Assembly: GCA_017354595.1 (NCBI GenBank)
Contig: JAFMQQ010000131.1
Location: 1 to 7,719, forward strand
DNA from: Micromonosporaceae bacterium
GTDB lineage: Bacteria > Actinomycetota > Actinomycetes > Mycobacteriales > Micromonosporaceae
Direction: 5' to 3'
Length of the DNA: 7,719 bases
In this document: positions 1 to 5,865 of the stretch, one piece after another
Position numbering within the stretch: position 1 is the stretch's first letter
Layout: each line of letters starts with the position of its first letter
Program-made: the position numbers and the translations under genes
The notes under the pieces: model-generated
What the model saw: the letters and a program-made list of their open reading frames with translations, nothing else
The model's database searches: none
What the model was told of the DNA's origin: nothing

Positions 1-664
1 GATCGTCGACGGCGGCCGCGGCCCGCTCGTCCGCCCACCGCTCGCAGAGGTACAGGCACGCGCGGCGTACCCCGAACAGCATCGGGTTGAGCGCGGCGGC
101 CACATCGGCGACCGCGATGTGCCGGCTGTGCCGGTCGGCGAGGTGCGCCCGTTCGTGTGCCAGCAGCACCCGGCGCTCAGGCACCGCCAGCGCGCCCAGC
201 ATCCCGCTGCTGACCACCACGTACGGCGGCCGGCCGGGCAACGCGAACGCCTCCGGTACCGGGTCGTCCAGCACGACCAGATCGCTGTCGCCATCGCCTG
301 GGCAGGCGGCGCGCAGGGTGCGGTACAGCCGCCGCCGGCTGGTGACCACCCGCCACAGTCGCCAGCAGGCCGCGGCGAGCAGCGGTACCGCCAGCACCGC
401 CAGCGCCTGGGTGAGCCGCGGCTCGGCGCTTAGCAGCGCGCGGGCCGACCGGCGCTGCGCGACCTCCTCGACCACCCCGGTGGCCGTATCGATCAGGCTG
501 GCTACCAGCAGGCCGAGCGACCAGGTGCTACCGGCCGCCGCGACGCCCGCACCGATGGTGCCCGCCCAGACACCGATGCTCGGCCGGGCCCGGCGCAGCA
601 GCACGGGACCGACCAGGGCGAACCATGCGCTGGCGAGGAACGGAAGGAAGACGGCGAGCCGCAC
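1..664 (-). CDS. M56-family (BlaR1-like) membrane zinc metallopeptidase, 3' end cut off
   Basis: The first 221 residues are visible; the C-terminus lies beyond base 1. Seen: three hydrophobic stretches (about residues 1-22, 33-58 and 84-103), then a soluble part with the zinc motif HERAH at 170-174. The segment ERWADERAA at 208-216 carries the E-x-x-A-D pattern expected for the third zinc ligand, probably E208. The AFALPGRPPYVVVSSGML segment (139-155) is the strand typical of M56/M48-type peptidases just before HExxH. M56 proteins are usually partners of BlaI repressors: they sense a signal at the membrane and cause the repressor to be cleaved. The GTG at 664 is chosen because it lies 9 nt after the blaI stop and starts directly with the first membrane segment. 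The nearer overlapping GTG at 678 is in a frame that closes at 502. No large C-terminal sensor domain can be judged from what is visible. The family call is firm; the signal sensed is unknown. Confidence 0.88.
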   Translation of the reverse strand, partial: MRLAVFLPFLASAWFALVGPVLLRRARPSIGVWAGTIGAGVAAAGSTWSLGLLVASLIDTATGVVEEVAQRRSARALLSAEPRLTQALAVLAVPLLAAACWRLWRVVTSRRRLYRTLRAACPGDGDSDLVVLDDPVPEAFALPGRPPYVVVSSGMLGALAVPERRVLLAHERAHLADRHSRHIAVADVAAALNPMLFGVRRACLYLCERWADERAAAAVDD

Positions 665-673
665 CGGTCCCGC

Positions 674-1063
674 TCACCCTTTCTCCGTCGCACTCGCCTC
701 CAGCACGCTGCGCAGCGCCCGCTCGTCCTCCGGACTGAGCGAGCTGACGAAGCGCGCCAGGGTGGCGGTGCGGTCCTGGCCCCGTTCCAGCACTGCGCGC
801 ATCTTGTCCGCGGCGAGCTGCGCCGCGTCCTTCACCGGTGAATAGGCGGCGCGCCCGTCGGACCGGTCGCGCAGGACAAGGCCCTTGTCGTGCAGCCTGG
901 TCAGGATGGTGTGGATGGTGTTGTATGCCAGCCCGCCATTCAGCGCGTCCAACAGCTCGCGCGGAGTCAGCGGGCGGCCGGCGGCCCAGAGCACACCGAG
1001 GACCTCCGACTCCAGCTCGCCGGCGGCGCGACGGGGGCGGGACGTGTCTTGGGGTAGCGCCAT
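674..1063 (-). CDS. blaI: BlaI/MecI/CopY-family transcriptional repressor
   Basis: This is a 129-residue protein, the usual length for the family. Residues 15-70 form the winged-helix domain: GELESEVLGVLWAAGRPLTPRELLD, then the recognition-helix region LAYNTIHTILTRLHDKGLV and the wing DGRAAYSP. The C-terminal 50 residues (from about 80) are the helical dimerisation part in which these repressors are cut. It would repress its own gene and the adjacent M56 gene, and perhaps distant targets. The ATG start is supported by a TAGGGT box exactly 6 nt upstream, the geometry of a leaderless transcript; no Shine-Dalgarno sequence is visible. The upstream neighbour is cysA, 9 nt away on the same strand, so read-through from the sulfate operon is likely. 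The inducing signal cannot be told from sequence: no beta-lactamase gene is in the window. The symbol denotes the family, not proven beta-lactam control. Confidence 0.93.
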   Translation of the reverse strand: MALPQDTSRPRRAAGELESEVLGVLWAAGRPLTPRELLDALNGGLAYNTIHTILTRLHDKGLVLRDRSDGRAAYSPVKDAAQLAADKMRAVLERGQDRTATLARFVSSLSPEDERALRSVLEASATEKG

Positions 1064-1099
1064 TGCTACACCCTACAGGCCCGGTGCCTGCCTGGTCAG
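1064..1099 (-). promoter_or_regulatory. Putative leaderless promoter and operator of blaI
   Basis: On the minus strand, CTGACC (1099-1094; 4 of 6 matches to TTGACA), an 18-nt spacer, TAGGGT (1075-1070; TAnnnT) and 6 nt lead directly to the blaI ATG. The first three bases of the -10 box are the cysA TAG stop codon. A direct repeat TGTAG-GG-TGTAG (1077-1066) overlaps the -10 box and the start region, where a self-repressing BlaI would be expected to bind. The family's operators are normally inverted repeats built on similar TACA/TGTA half-sites, so the repeat is only a candidate operator. Confidence 0.5.
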
Positions 1100-2056
1100 G
1101 CCCGAAGGCTCGGGTACCCGCCCCGCCGCTGACGGTCGCAAGTGGACGGTGTCGCCCGGCTTGAGATCCAACCGGTCGGCCACCTCCCGGGTCACCTGCG
1201 CCCAGACGTCCTCGCCGGCGGCCCGCATCTCGACCCGTACCTCGAAACCGAGGCGTACCACCCGGACGACCCTGGCCGGGGTGCCGCCGGCCGGTTCGGC
1301 GGACAGCTCGATGTCGTGCGGCCGGACCAGCTCGCCGTCGAGCCGGGTGACCGGGCCGAGGAAGCTCATGACGAACGAGTTGGCCGGGTGGTCATAGACG
1401 TCGGCCGGGCTGCCGATCTGCTCCACCCTGCCACCGGCGAGCACCACGATCTCGTCGGCGACATCCATCGCCTCCTCCTGGTCATGGGTGACGAAGACGG
1501 TGGTCACGTGTACCTCGTCGTGCAGCCGGCGCAGCCACGCGCGCAGTTCCTTGCGTACCTGGGCGTCCAGCGCGCCGAACGGCTCATCCAGCAGCAGCAC
1601 CTCCGGTTCGACGGCGAGCGCCCGGGCCAACGCCATGCGTTGCCGCTGCCCGCCGGAGAGCTGGGCCGGGTACCGGCCGGCGAACTGCTCCAGGTGCACC
1701 AGCTCCAGCAACTCGCCGACCCGGCGCCGGATCTCCGCCTTCGGCCGGCGGCGTACCTCCAGCCCGAAGGCGACGTTGCGGTACACGGTCAGGTGCTTGA
1801 AGGCCGCATAGTGCTGGAAGACGAAGCCCACGTTGCGTTGCTGCGGGCGCAGCCGGGTGGCGTCCCGGCCAGAGATGACGACGGTCCCGCTGTCCGGCTG
1901 CTCCAGCCCGGCGATGACCCGCAGCAGGGTGGACTTGCCGCCACCGCTGGGACCCAGCAGGGCCGACAGCGATCCGCTGCCGATGTCGAGGTTGATGTCG
2001 GTCAGCACCTGCGTGCCGCCGAACGACTTGTTGACCTCGCGTACCTCGATGGCCAT
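1073..2056 (-). CDS. cysA: Sulfate/thiosulfate ABC transporter ATP-binding protein CysA
   Basis: This 327-residue ATPase energises sulfate/thiosulfate import on the inner face of the membrane. Motifs seen: Walker A GPSGGGKST (35-43), Q-loop Q81, signature LSGGQ (133-137), Walker B VLLLDEP (153-159), D-loop ALD (162-164) and switch H191. The nucleotide-binding domain is followed by a regulatory TOBE-like C-terminal part (about 240-310, including RPHDIEL). The FQHYAAFKHLTVYRNVAFGL stretch (80-99) is typical of CysA. The ATG at 2056 is chosen because the ABC fold begins at once (MAIEVREVNKSFG), it overlaps the cysW stop by one base (TGATG), and an AAAGGA lies 9 nt upstream. The open frame continues to 2494 only as antiparallel shadow over cysW. 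It is the last gene of the importer operon. No terminator follows before blaI. Confidence 0.96.
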   Translation of the reverse strand: MAIEVREVNKSFGGTQVLTDINLDIGSGSLSALLGPSGGGKSTLLRVIAGLEQPDSGTVVISGRDATRLRPQQRNVGFVFQHYAAFKHLTVYRNVAFGLEVRRRPKAEIRRRVGELLELVHLEQFAGRYPAQLSGGQRQRMALARALAVEPEVLLLDEPFGALDAQVRKELRAWLRRLHDEVHVTTVFVTHDQEEAMDVADEIVVLAGGRVEQIGSPADVYDHPANSFVMSFLGPVTRLDGELVRPHDIELSAEPAGGTPARVVRVVRLGFEVRVEMRAAGEDVWAQVTREVADRLDLKPGDTVHLRPSAAGRVPEPSGLTRQAPGL

Positions 2057-2847
2057 CAGGGTGAGTCCTTTGGTCGCAGGAGCTTGGCCACCAACAGAGT
2101 CAGGATCGCGATCGCGGCGAGCACGGTCGCCGCAGCGAACGCGGCCGGTTGGTTGAAGTTGTTGAAGCTGTCCTCGACGAAAAGCGTGAGCGTCTGCGTC
2201 TCGCCGACCACCCGGCCGGAGACGACCGCCACCGCGCCGTACTCGCCGAGGGCGCGGGCCAGGCAGAGCACCACACCGTACGCCAGCGCCCAGCGGATCC
2301 CGGGCAGGGTGATCCGCAGGAACGTCTGCCACCGGCTCGCACCCAGGGTGTGCGCCGCCTGTTCCTGCTCCTCGCCCAGCTGGAGCAGTACCGGCTCCAC
2401 CGCCCGGATCACCAGCGGCAGGCAGACGAAGATGGTGGCCAGCACCATGCCGGGTACCGAGAAGATGACCTGGAGCCCCAGCCGTTGCAGCCACCCGCCG
2501 ACCGGCTCGTTGGCGCCGTACACCAGGATCAGGGCCAGGCCGACGACGACCGGGGATACCGCCAGCGGCAGGTCGATCAGTGTGCTGAGCAACCGTTTGC
2601 CCGGGAAGTGGTGCCGGACCAGCAGCACCGCGCCGCCGATACCGAAGACGGTGTTCGCCAGTACCGCCCAGAACGCGACCTCGAGGGTCAACCAGAAGGC
2701 GTGCCGGGCATCGGGGGAGTTCACCGCGTCGATGAACGGGGCGAGCCCGTGCTGGAAGGTGCGGTACCCGATCAGCCCGACCGGGAGCACCAGCAGCAGC
2801 GCCAGGTAGAGCAGGGCGACGGCGCGCAGCGCGTACCGGCTAGCCAT
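2056..2847 (-). CDS. cysW: Sulfate ABC transporter permease CysW
   Basis: This 263-residue inner-membrane permease has about six hydrophobic segments (approximately 7-27, 55-78, 95-111, 130-149, 188-208, 237-257). The cytoplasmic EAA loop that docks onto the ATPase is at about 161-180 (QEQAAHTLGASRW, then ITLPGI), and LARALGEYGAVAVVSG follows at 196-211. The GEYGAVAVVSG signature and the position next to cysA identify the CysW half of the permease. Its start overlaps the end of cysT by 8 bases and its stop overlaps the cysA start by one, so translation is probably coupled. A GGGGA about 7 nt upstream of the ATG may act as a weak ribosome binding site. The paired hydrophobic core and EAA loop make a permease certain; the W rather than T assignment rests on gene order and signature. 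Confidence 0.94.
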   Translation of the reverse strand: MASRYALRAVALLYLALLLVLPVGLIGYRTFQHGLAPFIDAVNSPDARHAFWLTLEVAFWAVLANTVFGIGGAVLLVRHHFPGKRLLSTLIDLPLAVSPVVVGLALILVYGANEPVGGWLQRLGLQVIFSVPGMVLATIFVCLPLVIRAVEPVLLQLGEEQEQAAHTLGASRWQTFLRITLPGIRWALAYGVVLCLARALGEYGAVAVVSGRVVGETQTLTLFVEDSFNNFNQPAAFAAATVLAAIAILTLLVAKLLRPKDSP

Positions 2848-3676
2848 GCTGCCGTCCCCAACGCCGGACCAGGTCCAGCGCGATGAGCACCACGAAGGCG
2901 ATCACCAGCAGCGCGGTGGAGATGGCCGCGGCGCCGGCCACGTCGTCGTTCTCGATCCGGCCGAAGATGTTCACCGCGGCGACCTCGGTATGGAACTTGA
3001 TATTGCCGGAGATCAGGTTGGTGGAGCCGAACTCCGCTACCGCCCGGGCGAAGGCGAGCCCGGCGCCGGAGAGCATCGCGGGCAGCAGGTTGGGCAGCAC
3101 GATGCGGCGGAATGTGGTCGCCGGCGAGGCACCAAGCGTCTGGGCGGCCTGCTCGACATCGCGGTCCAGCTCGAGCAGCACCGGCTGAACCGTACGCACG
3201 ACGAAGGGCAGCGTCACGAACAGCAGCGCGACCACCACGCCGATCCGGCTGTACGCCAGGTTGAGATGCAGCGGGCTGTTCACGCCGTAGAGTGCCAGCA
3301 GCACCAGCCCGGCCACGATCGTGGGGAGGGCGAACGGCAGGTCGATCAGTGTGTCCACAATAGACCTACCGGGGAACCGGTCGCGTACCAGCACCCAGGC
3401 GATCAGCGTACCCATCACCAGGTTCAGCAGGGCCACGAGCAGCGAGGCGCCGACGGTGAGGCTGAGCGCGGACCACGCGTCGGGTTGCCGGATCGCGTGC
3501 CAGAACGTGACCGGGCCCAGCCGCGCCGAGCGCCATACCACGGCGGCGAGCGGGATCAGCACGATCAGGCTGAGGTACAGCACGGCGACGCCCAGCCCGA
3601 GCCCGGTCCCGTAGTGCGGGCCGCCGGCCCGGGCGCGAGCCCGGGTCGGCGCCTGCGTCGCGGTTACAGCGCTCAA
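2840..3676 (-). CDS. cysT: Sulfate ABC transporter permease CysT (CysU)
   Basis: This 278-residue permease is the partner of CysW. A basic, proline-rich cytoplasmic N-terminus (about 1-22) precedes the first membrane segment (about 25-48). Further hydrophobic segments lie near 72-97, 112-131, 146-163, 198-216 and 249-270. The EAA loop is at about 175-194 (EQAAQTLGASPATTFR), followed by AEFGSTNLISGNI (214-226), which is characteristic of CysT. The start is a TTG one base after the binding-protein stop. No other in-frame start occurs until a GTG inside the first membrane segment, so TTG is the best choice and probably depends on translational coupling. The resemblance to CysW in the DTLIDLP and EAA regions reflects the normal paralogy of the two permeases. 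Confidence 0.94.
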   Translation of the reverse strand: MSAVTATQAPTRARARAGGPHYGTGLGLGVAVLYLSLIVLIPLAAVVWRSARLGPVTFWHAIRQPDAWSALSLTVGASLLVALLNLVMGTLIAWVLVRDRFPGRSIVDTLIDLPFALPTIVAGLVLLALYGVNSPLHLNLAYSRIGVVVALLFVTLPFVVRTVQPVLLELDRDVEQAAQTLGASPATTFRRIVLPNLLPAMLSGAGLAFARAVAEFGSTNLISGNIKFHTEVAAVNIFGRIENDDVAGAAAISTALLVIAFVVLIALDLVRRWGRQHG

Positions 3677-3677
3677 C

Positions 3678-4691
3678 TCAACCCGTCTTGCTGGAGACGC
3701 CGTTCCTGGCCTCGATCGGCACCATCAGGCCCTTGTCCGGGTCGAAGAACTGCGTCTGCACCTTCGACCAGCCACCCAGGTCGTTGATGGTGAACAGGTG
3801 CGGCGGGGTGGCGAAACTGGGGCCGCCGACGCCCTGCACCACCGGGCGGTAGCCGTTGTCGGCGAAGATCTTCTGCGCCTGCGGGGTATGCAGGAACGCG
3901 ACGAATGCCTTCGCCTCGGCCGGGTGCGCGCTGTTCTTCGTCACCGCGATCGGGTTCTCGATGAGGATCGTCTGGTCCGGTATGACATAGTCAACCGGCT
4001 GACCGTTCTGCTGGGCGGCGATCGCCTCGTTCTCGTACGAGATCAGCACATCGCCCTTGCCGGAGACGAAGGTCTGCGTCGCGGCACGACCACTGGTGTC
4101 CTGCACCGAGACGTGCGGGAACATCGCGGTGAGGTAGGCCAGGCCGGCGGCCTGGTCGGTGCCCTTGCTGGACTTGGCGCCGTAGGCCGCCATGATGTTC
4201 CACCGGGCGCTGCCGGAGGCGAACGGGTTCGGGGTGATGACGTCGATGCCCGGCTTCAGCAGGTCGTCCCAGGTCCTGATGTTCTTCGGGTTGCCCTTGC
4301 GGGTGGCGAGCACCACAACCGAGTCGGTGATGAAGCCCTTGTACTGGTCGGTGTTCCAGCTCGCGTCGACCAGATTGGCCTTGACCAACCGGGTCATGTC
4401 CGGCTCGAGGGAGAACTCGACCACGTCGGCCTTCAGTCCACTCTGGACTGCCCGGCTCTGGTCACCCGAGGCGCCATAGGACTGCTTGAAGGTGACGTTC
4501 CTGCCCTCCGGGGTGGCCTTGAACGCGGCGATGAGCTTCGTGTACGCCGCCTGCGGGGTGGAGTACGCCACCAGGGACAGCGTCACGCCGGCCGAGCCGC
4601 CGCCGGCCGAGCTGCCACCGCAGCCGGCCAGCCCGACGGTCGCGACCACGACTGCCCCCAGGGCGGCGACGATCCGGGTTCTATGCGGCAC
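3678..4691 (-). CDS. subI: Sulfate/thiosulfate-binding lipoprotein of the ABC importer
   Basis: This 337-residue extracytoplasmic binding protein is anchored to the membrane outer face. Its signal peptide (1-23, hydrophobic VAALGAVVVATVGLAG) ends in the lipobox LAGC with C24 as the lipidated cysteine, followed by a glycine/serine linker. Family segments seen: SYGASGDQSRAV (71-82), GNPKNIRTWDDLLKPG (133-148), TPNPFASGSARWN (153-165), GKGDVLISYENEA (211-223) and DYVIPDQTILIENPIAV (234-250). These match the Sbp/CysP sulfate-binding family and carry the expected oxyanion-binding region (SGSARWN). The start is GTG, with AGGAG 5 nt upstream. It is the first gene of the operon. The symbol follows the mycobacterial homologue in the same gene order; sbp or cysP would be equivalent names. 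Whether sulfate or thiosulfate is preferred cannot be told. Confidence 0.95.
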   Translation of the reverse strand: MPHRTRIVAALGAVVVATVGLAGCGGSSAGGGSAGVTLSLVAYSTPQAAYTKLIAAFKATPEGRNVTFKQSYGASGDQSRAVQSGLKADVVEFSLEPDMTRLVKANLVDASWNTDQYKGFITDSVVVLATRKGNPKNIRTWDDLLKPGIDVITPNPFASGSARWNIMAAYGAKSSKGTDQAAGLAYLTAMFPHVSVQDTSGRAATQTFVSGKGDVLISYENEAIAAQQNGQPVDYVIPDQTILIENPIAVTKNSAHPAEAKAFVAFLHTPQAQKIFADNGYRPVVQGVGGPSFATPPHLFTINDLGGWSKVQTQFFDPDKGLMVPIEARNGVSSKTG

Positions 4692-4696
4692 GATGT

Positions 4697-4701
4697 CTCC
4701 T
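4697..4701 (-). promoter_or_regulatory. Ribosome binding site of the sulfate-binding protein gene
   Basis: AGGAG on the minus strand (within AGAGGAGA) lies 5 nt upstream of the GTG start at 4691. It fixes that start and is the only strong Shine-Dalgarno sequence seen in this window. Other starts here are leaderless-looking or translationally coupled. Confidence 0.75.
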
Positions 4702-4776
4702 CTGTCGAAATCTGGTCGGCCGGCTTGATCTCATACTTTACCTACTTGGCCGGCAGGAAAACTAGTTTGACTTCGC
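4702..4776 (-). promoter_or_regulatory. Promoter and leader region of the sulfate uptake operon
   Basis: This is a short AT-rich island in an otherwise GC-rich window, between the palindrome and the operon. A possible -10 box TAAAGT (4740-4735) would give a leader of roughly 35-40 nt ending in the AGGAG. No good -35 box stands 16-18 nt upstream, which would fit an activator-dependent promoter. The 10-bp palindrome AAACTAGTTT (4759-4768) lies where the -35 box would be and is a candidate regulator site. I see no recognisable riboswitch. The exact boxes are uncertain. Confidence 0.4.
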
Positions 4777-4824
4777 GATCTTGGACTCTCGTACCGGCCA
4801 TGGCCGGTACGAGAGTCCAAGATC
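4777..4824. terminator. Perfect 48-bp palindrome, probable hairpin terminator
   Basis: Two 24-bp arms are exact reverse complements with no spacer (centre between 4800 and 4801, CCATGG). The arm runs from GATCTTGGACTC into TCGTACCGGCCA. The first flanking pair (4776 C, 4825 T) already fails to pair. As RNA it would form a stem of about 22 bp with a CAUG loop. It begins at the stop codon of the DUF559 gene and separates that gene from the sulfate operon promoter on the same strand, so a terminator role fits. No T-tract follows on either strand, as is common in high-GC actinobacteria. It could also be a copy of a dispersed palindromic repeat. Confidence 0.7.
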
Positions 4825-5774
4825 TACCCGGGCGGGCGCCAGCCGGCGGCGACCAGGGCGGCGCGGAGCTGCCGTACCACCTCGGCCGGGGCGTGCCGCA
4901 CCGCCCAGGAAGGGAACCGCAGCACCCGATCACCCGCCACCCACACATCGTTCTGGCGCTTCATGTCCGCCCAGTACTGGCGGGGCTCCAGGTGCTGGGC
5001 ACCATCGATCTCGACGTGCAGACGCCACTGTTCGTAGTAGCCGTCGAGGTAGTACGTGCCACCCTCGGCGCGGCGGCGTACCTGCAAAGTGGGAAGCGGA
5101 AGGCTCGCCGACCGGGCAAGTCGCAGGAACTCGGCCTCCGGCAGCGAATGCGCCCCGCCCGCCGCGTCGGCAACCGCCTCGACGATGACGGCCCGACGGC
5201 GTACGCGGGACAGCCGGCCCAGTACCAGATCCAGCTCGTTGCCCGCCACCAGCCGCTGCTGGAACCCGGCCGCGACCAGCGCCCGCGCCTGCTCATCGCT
5301 GTGTGCCCACTGGGCCGCGTCGACCAGCGAACGGGCGGCCGTGGTGTGCGGTGGCAGGCCGAGCTCGTTCACCTCGGTGCTCCGCAACCGCCGGGTGCGG
5401 TGCACCACCACCCCCGGTGGCGGGTCGCGATCGCGCGCCCTGGCGGGAATCAGGACGTGGATCGGCCCACTGTGACGCCAGCGCAACCCGCACAGCTCGG
5501 CGGCCGTGATCCCGGCGAGGTACGCCCGCCGGCCGGCCGAGAGGTGAGCGATCCACCGCTGTTGCTGTCGCGTCAGCGGCCCGTCGTACGCCAGGTAGAT
5601 GCCAAGGTGTACGCGGCGCCAGCGACCCGAGGTGAGCCGGTGTTCGATGGCGGCGCGGCTGAAGAACTGCAGTGCCTGGGCGCGGGTGAGGACGTCGCTC
5701 TGCCGCCACAGCAGGACCGTGAGCGGATCGGCCGAGTCGAGCCAGGCGCCGGCCGTACCGCGGGTGGGGACCAC
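4824..5774 (-). CDS. AbiEi-like winged-helix plus DUF559 nuclease-fold protein
   Basis: This is a 316-residue protein of unproven function. The N-terminal part (about 25-62, SDVLTRAQALQFF then RWRRVHLGIYL) looks like the winged helix found in AbiEi-type antitoxins and related proteins. The middle (about 75-160) resembles the domain that usually follows it, with LAGITAAELCGL and TTAARSLVDAA. The C-terminus (about 208-310) matches DUF559, a fold related to Vsr-type endonucleases: E214 in LPEAEFL, D244 in YYLDGYY, EIDGAQH at 255-261, then DMKRQNDVWVAGDRVLRF at 270-287. The acidic residues expected of a nuclease centre are present. The GTG start is inferred from a promoter-like TTGGCA-N17-CAGGAT 8 nt upstream and from where homology-like sequence begins; the frame stays open to 6239 only as shadow over the opposite gene. 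No AbiEii-type toxin is adjacent, so it appears to be a solitary gene. Such proteins are common in actinobacteria. Confidence 0.85.
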   Translation of the reverse strand: MVPTRGTAGAWLDSADPLTVLLWRQSDVLTRAQALQFFSRAAIEHRLTSGRWRRVHLGIYLAYDGPLTRQQQRWIAHLSAGRRAYLAGITAAELCGLRWRHSGPIHVLIPARARDRDPPPGVVVHRTRRLRSTEVNELGLPPHTTAARSLVDAAQWAHSDEQARALVAAGFQQRLVAGNELDLVLGRLSRVRRRAVIVEAVADAAGGAHSLPEAEFLRLARSASLPLPTLQVRRRAEGGTYYLDGYYEQWRLHVEIDGAQHLEPRQYWADMKRQNDVWVAGDRVLRFPSWAVRHAPAEVVRQLRAALVAAGWRPPG

Positions 5775-5811
5775 GGCGGCCGATCCTGCCGGCGGCTGGA
5801 CGGGTTGCCAA
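5775..5811 (-). promoter_or_regulatory. Putative promoter of the DUF559 gene
   Basis: On the minus strand, TTGGCA (5811-5806; 5 of 6 matches to TTGACA), a 17-nt spacer and CAGGAT (5788-5783) are followed after 8 nt by the GTG. The -35 box is good and the -10 box moderate. Transcription would start at or next to the start codon, so the transcript would be nearly leaderless. Confidence 0.45.
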
Positions 5812-5828
5812 GCCGGTACCGGGCGGCC

Positions 5829-5855
5829 TGTGCACAACGACCGAGCTGTGGATAG
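5829..5855 (-). other. Pair of DnaA-box-like 9-mers in the divergent promoter region
   Basis: On the minus strand, CTATCCACA (5855-5847; one mismatch to TTATCCACA) and TTGTGCACA (5837-5829; one mismatch to the actinobacterial TTGTCCACA) lie in the same orientation, 18 bp apart start to start. TGTGCACA is also a perfect 8-bp palindrome that could serve another regulator. Binding is not shown. No dnaA or dnaN gene is nearby, so this is not evidence of an origin. Confidence 0.35.
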
Positions 5856-5865
5856 CGTCGGCGGC
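5831..5865 (+). promoter_or_regulatory. Putative leaderless promoter of the threonine synthase-like gene
   Basis: TGCACA (5831-5836; 4 of 6 matches to TTGACA), a 16-nt spacer, TAGCGT (5853-5858; TAnnnT) and 7 nt lead to the GTG at 5866. No Shine-Dalgarno sequence is visible for this gene. The box lies just downstream of, and partly inside, the DnaA-box-like pair, so a bound protein would block it. Confidence 0.45.

Noticed and set aside
502..693. A short minus-strand frame starting inside blaI
   Set aside because: It overlaps the M56 gene in another frame, is arginine-rich, and lacks the membrane segments and zinc motif of the true frame.
2057..2494. N-terminal extension of CysA
   Set aside because: The frame stays open upstream but overlaps cysW in another frame. 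The ABC fold starts at the ATG at 2056, which has the TGATG coupling.
1142..2809. A 555-codon plus-strand open frame
   Set aside because: It lies opposite cysA and cysW, whose reading frames carry all the ABC transporter motifs. The codon bias of the opposite strand keeps it open.
4702..4776. Riboswitch in the sulfate operon leader
   Set aside because: The likely leader is only about 35-40 nt long and shows no S-box-like or other recognisable aptamer core.
4777..4824. Insertion sequence or MITE end
   Set aside because: No transposase gene, no second inverted repeat and no target-site duplication are visible; only one palindrome is present.
3798..5855. A 685-codon plus-strand open frame
   Set aside because: It runs antiparallel to the sulfate-binding protein gene, through the palindrome and across the DUF559 gene. 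Its translation is low-complexity and shows no motifs. It is a high-GC shadow.
5829..5855. Replication origin
   Set aside because: Only two imperfect DnaA-like boxes are present, with no AT-rich unwinding region and no dnaA or dnaN nearby.
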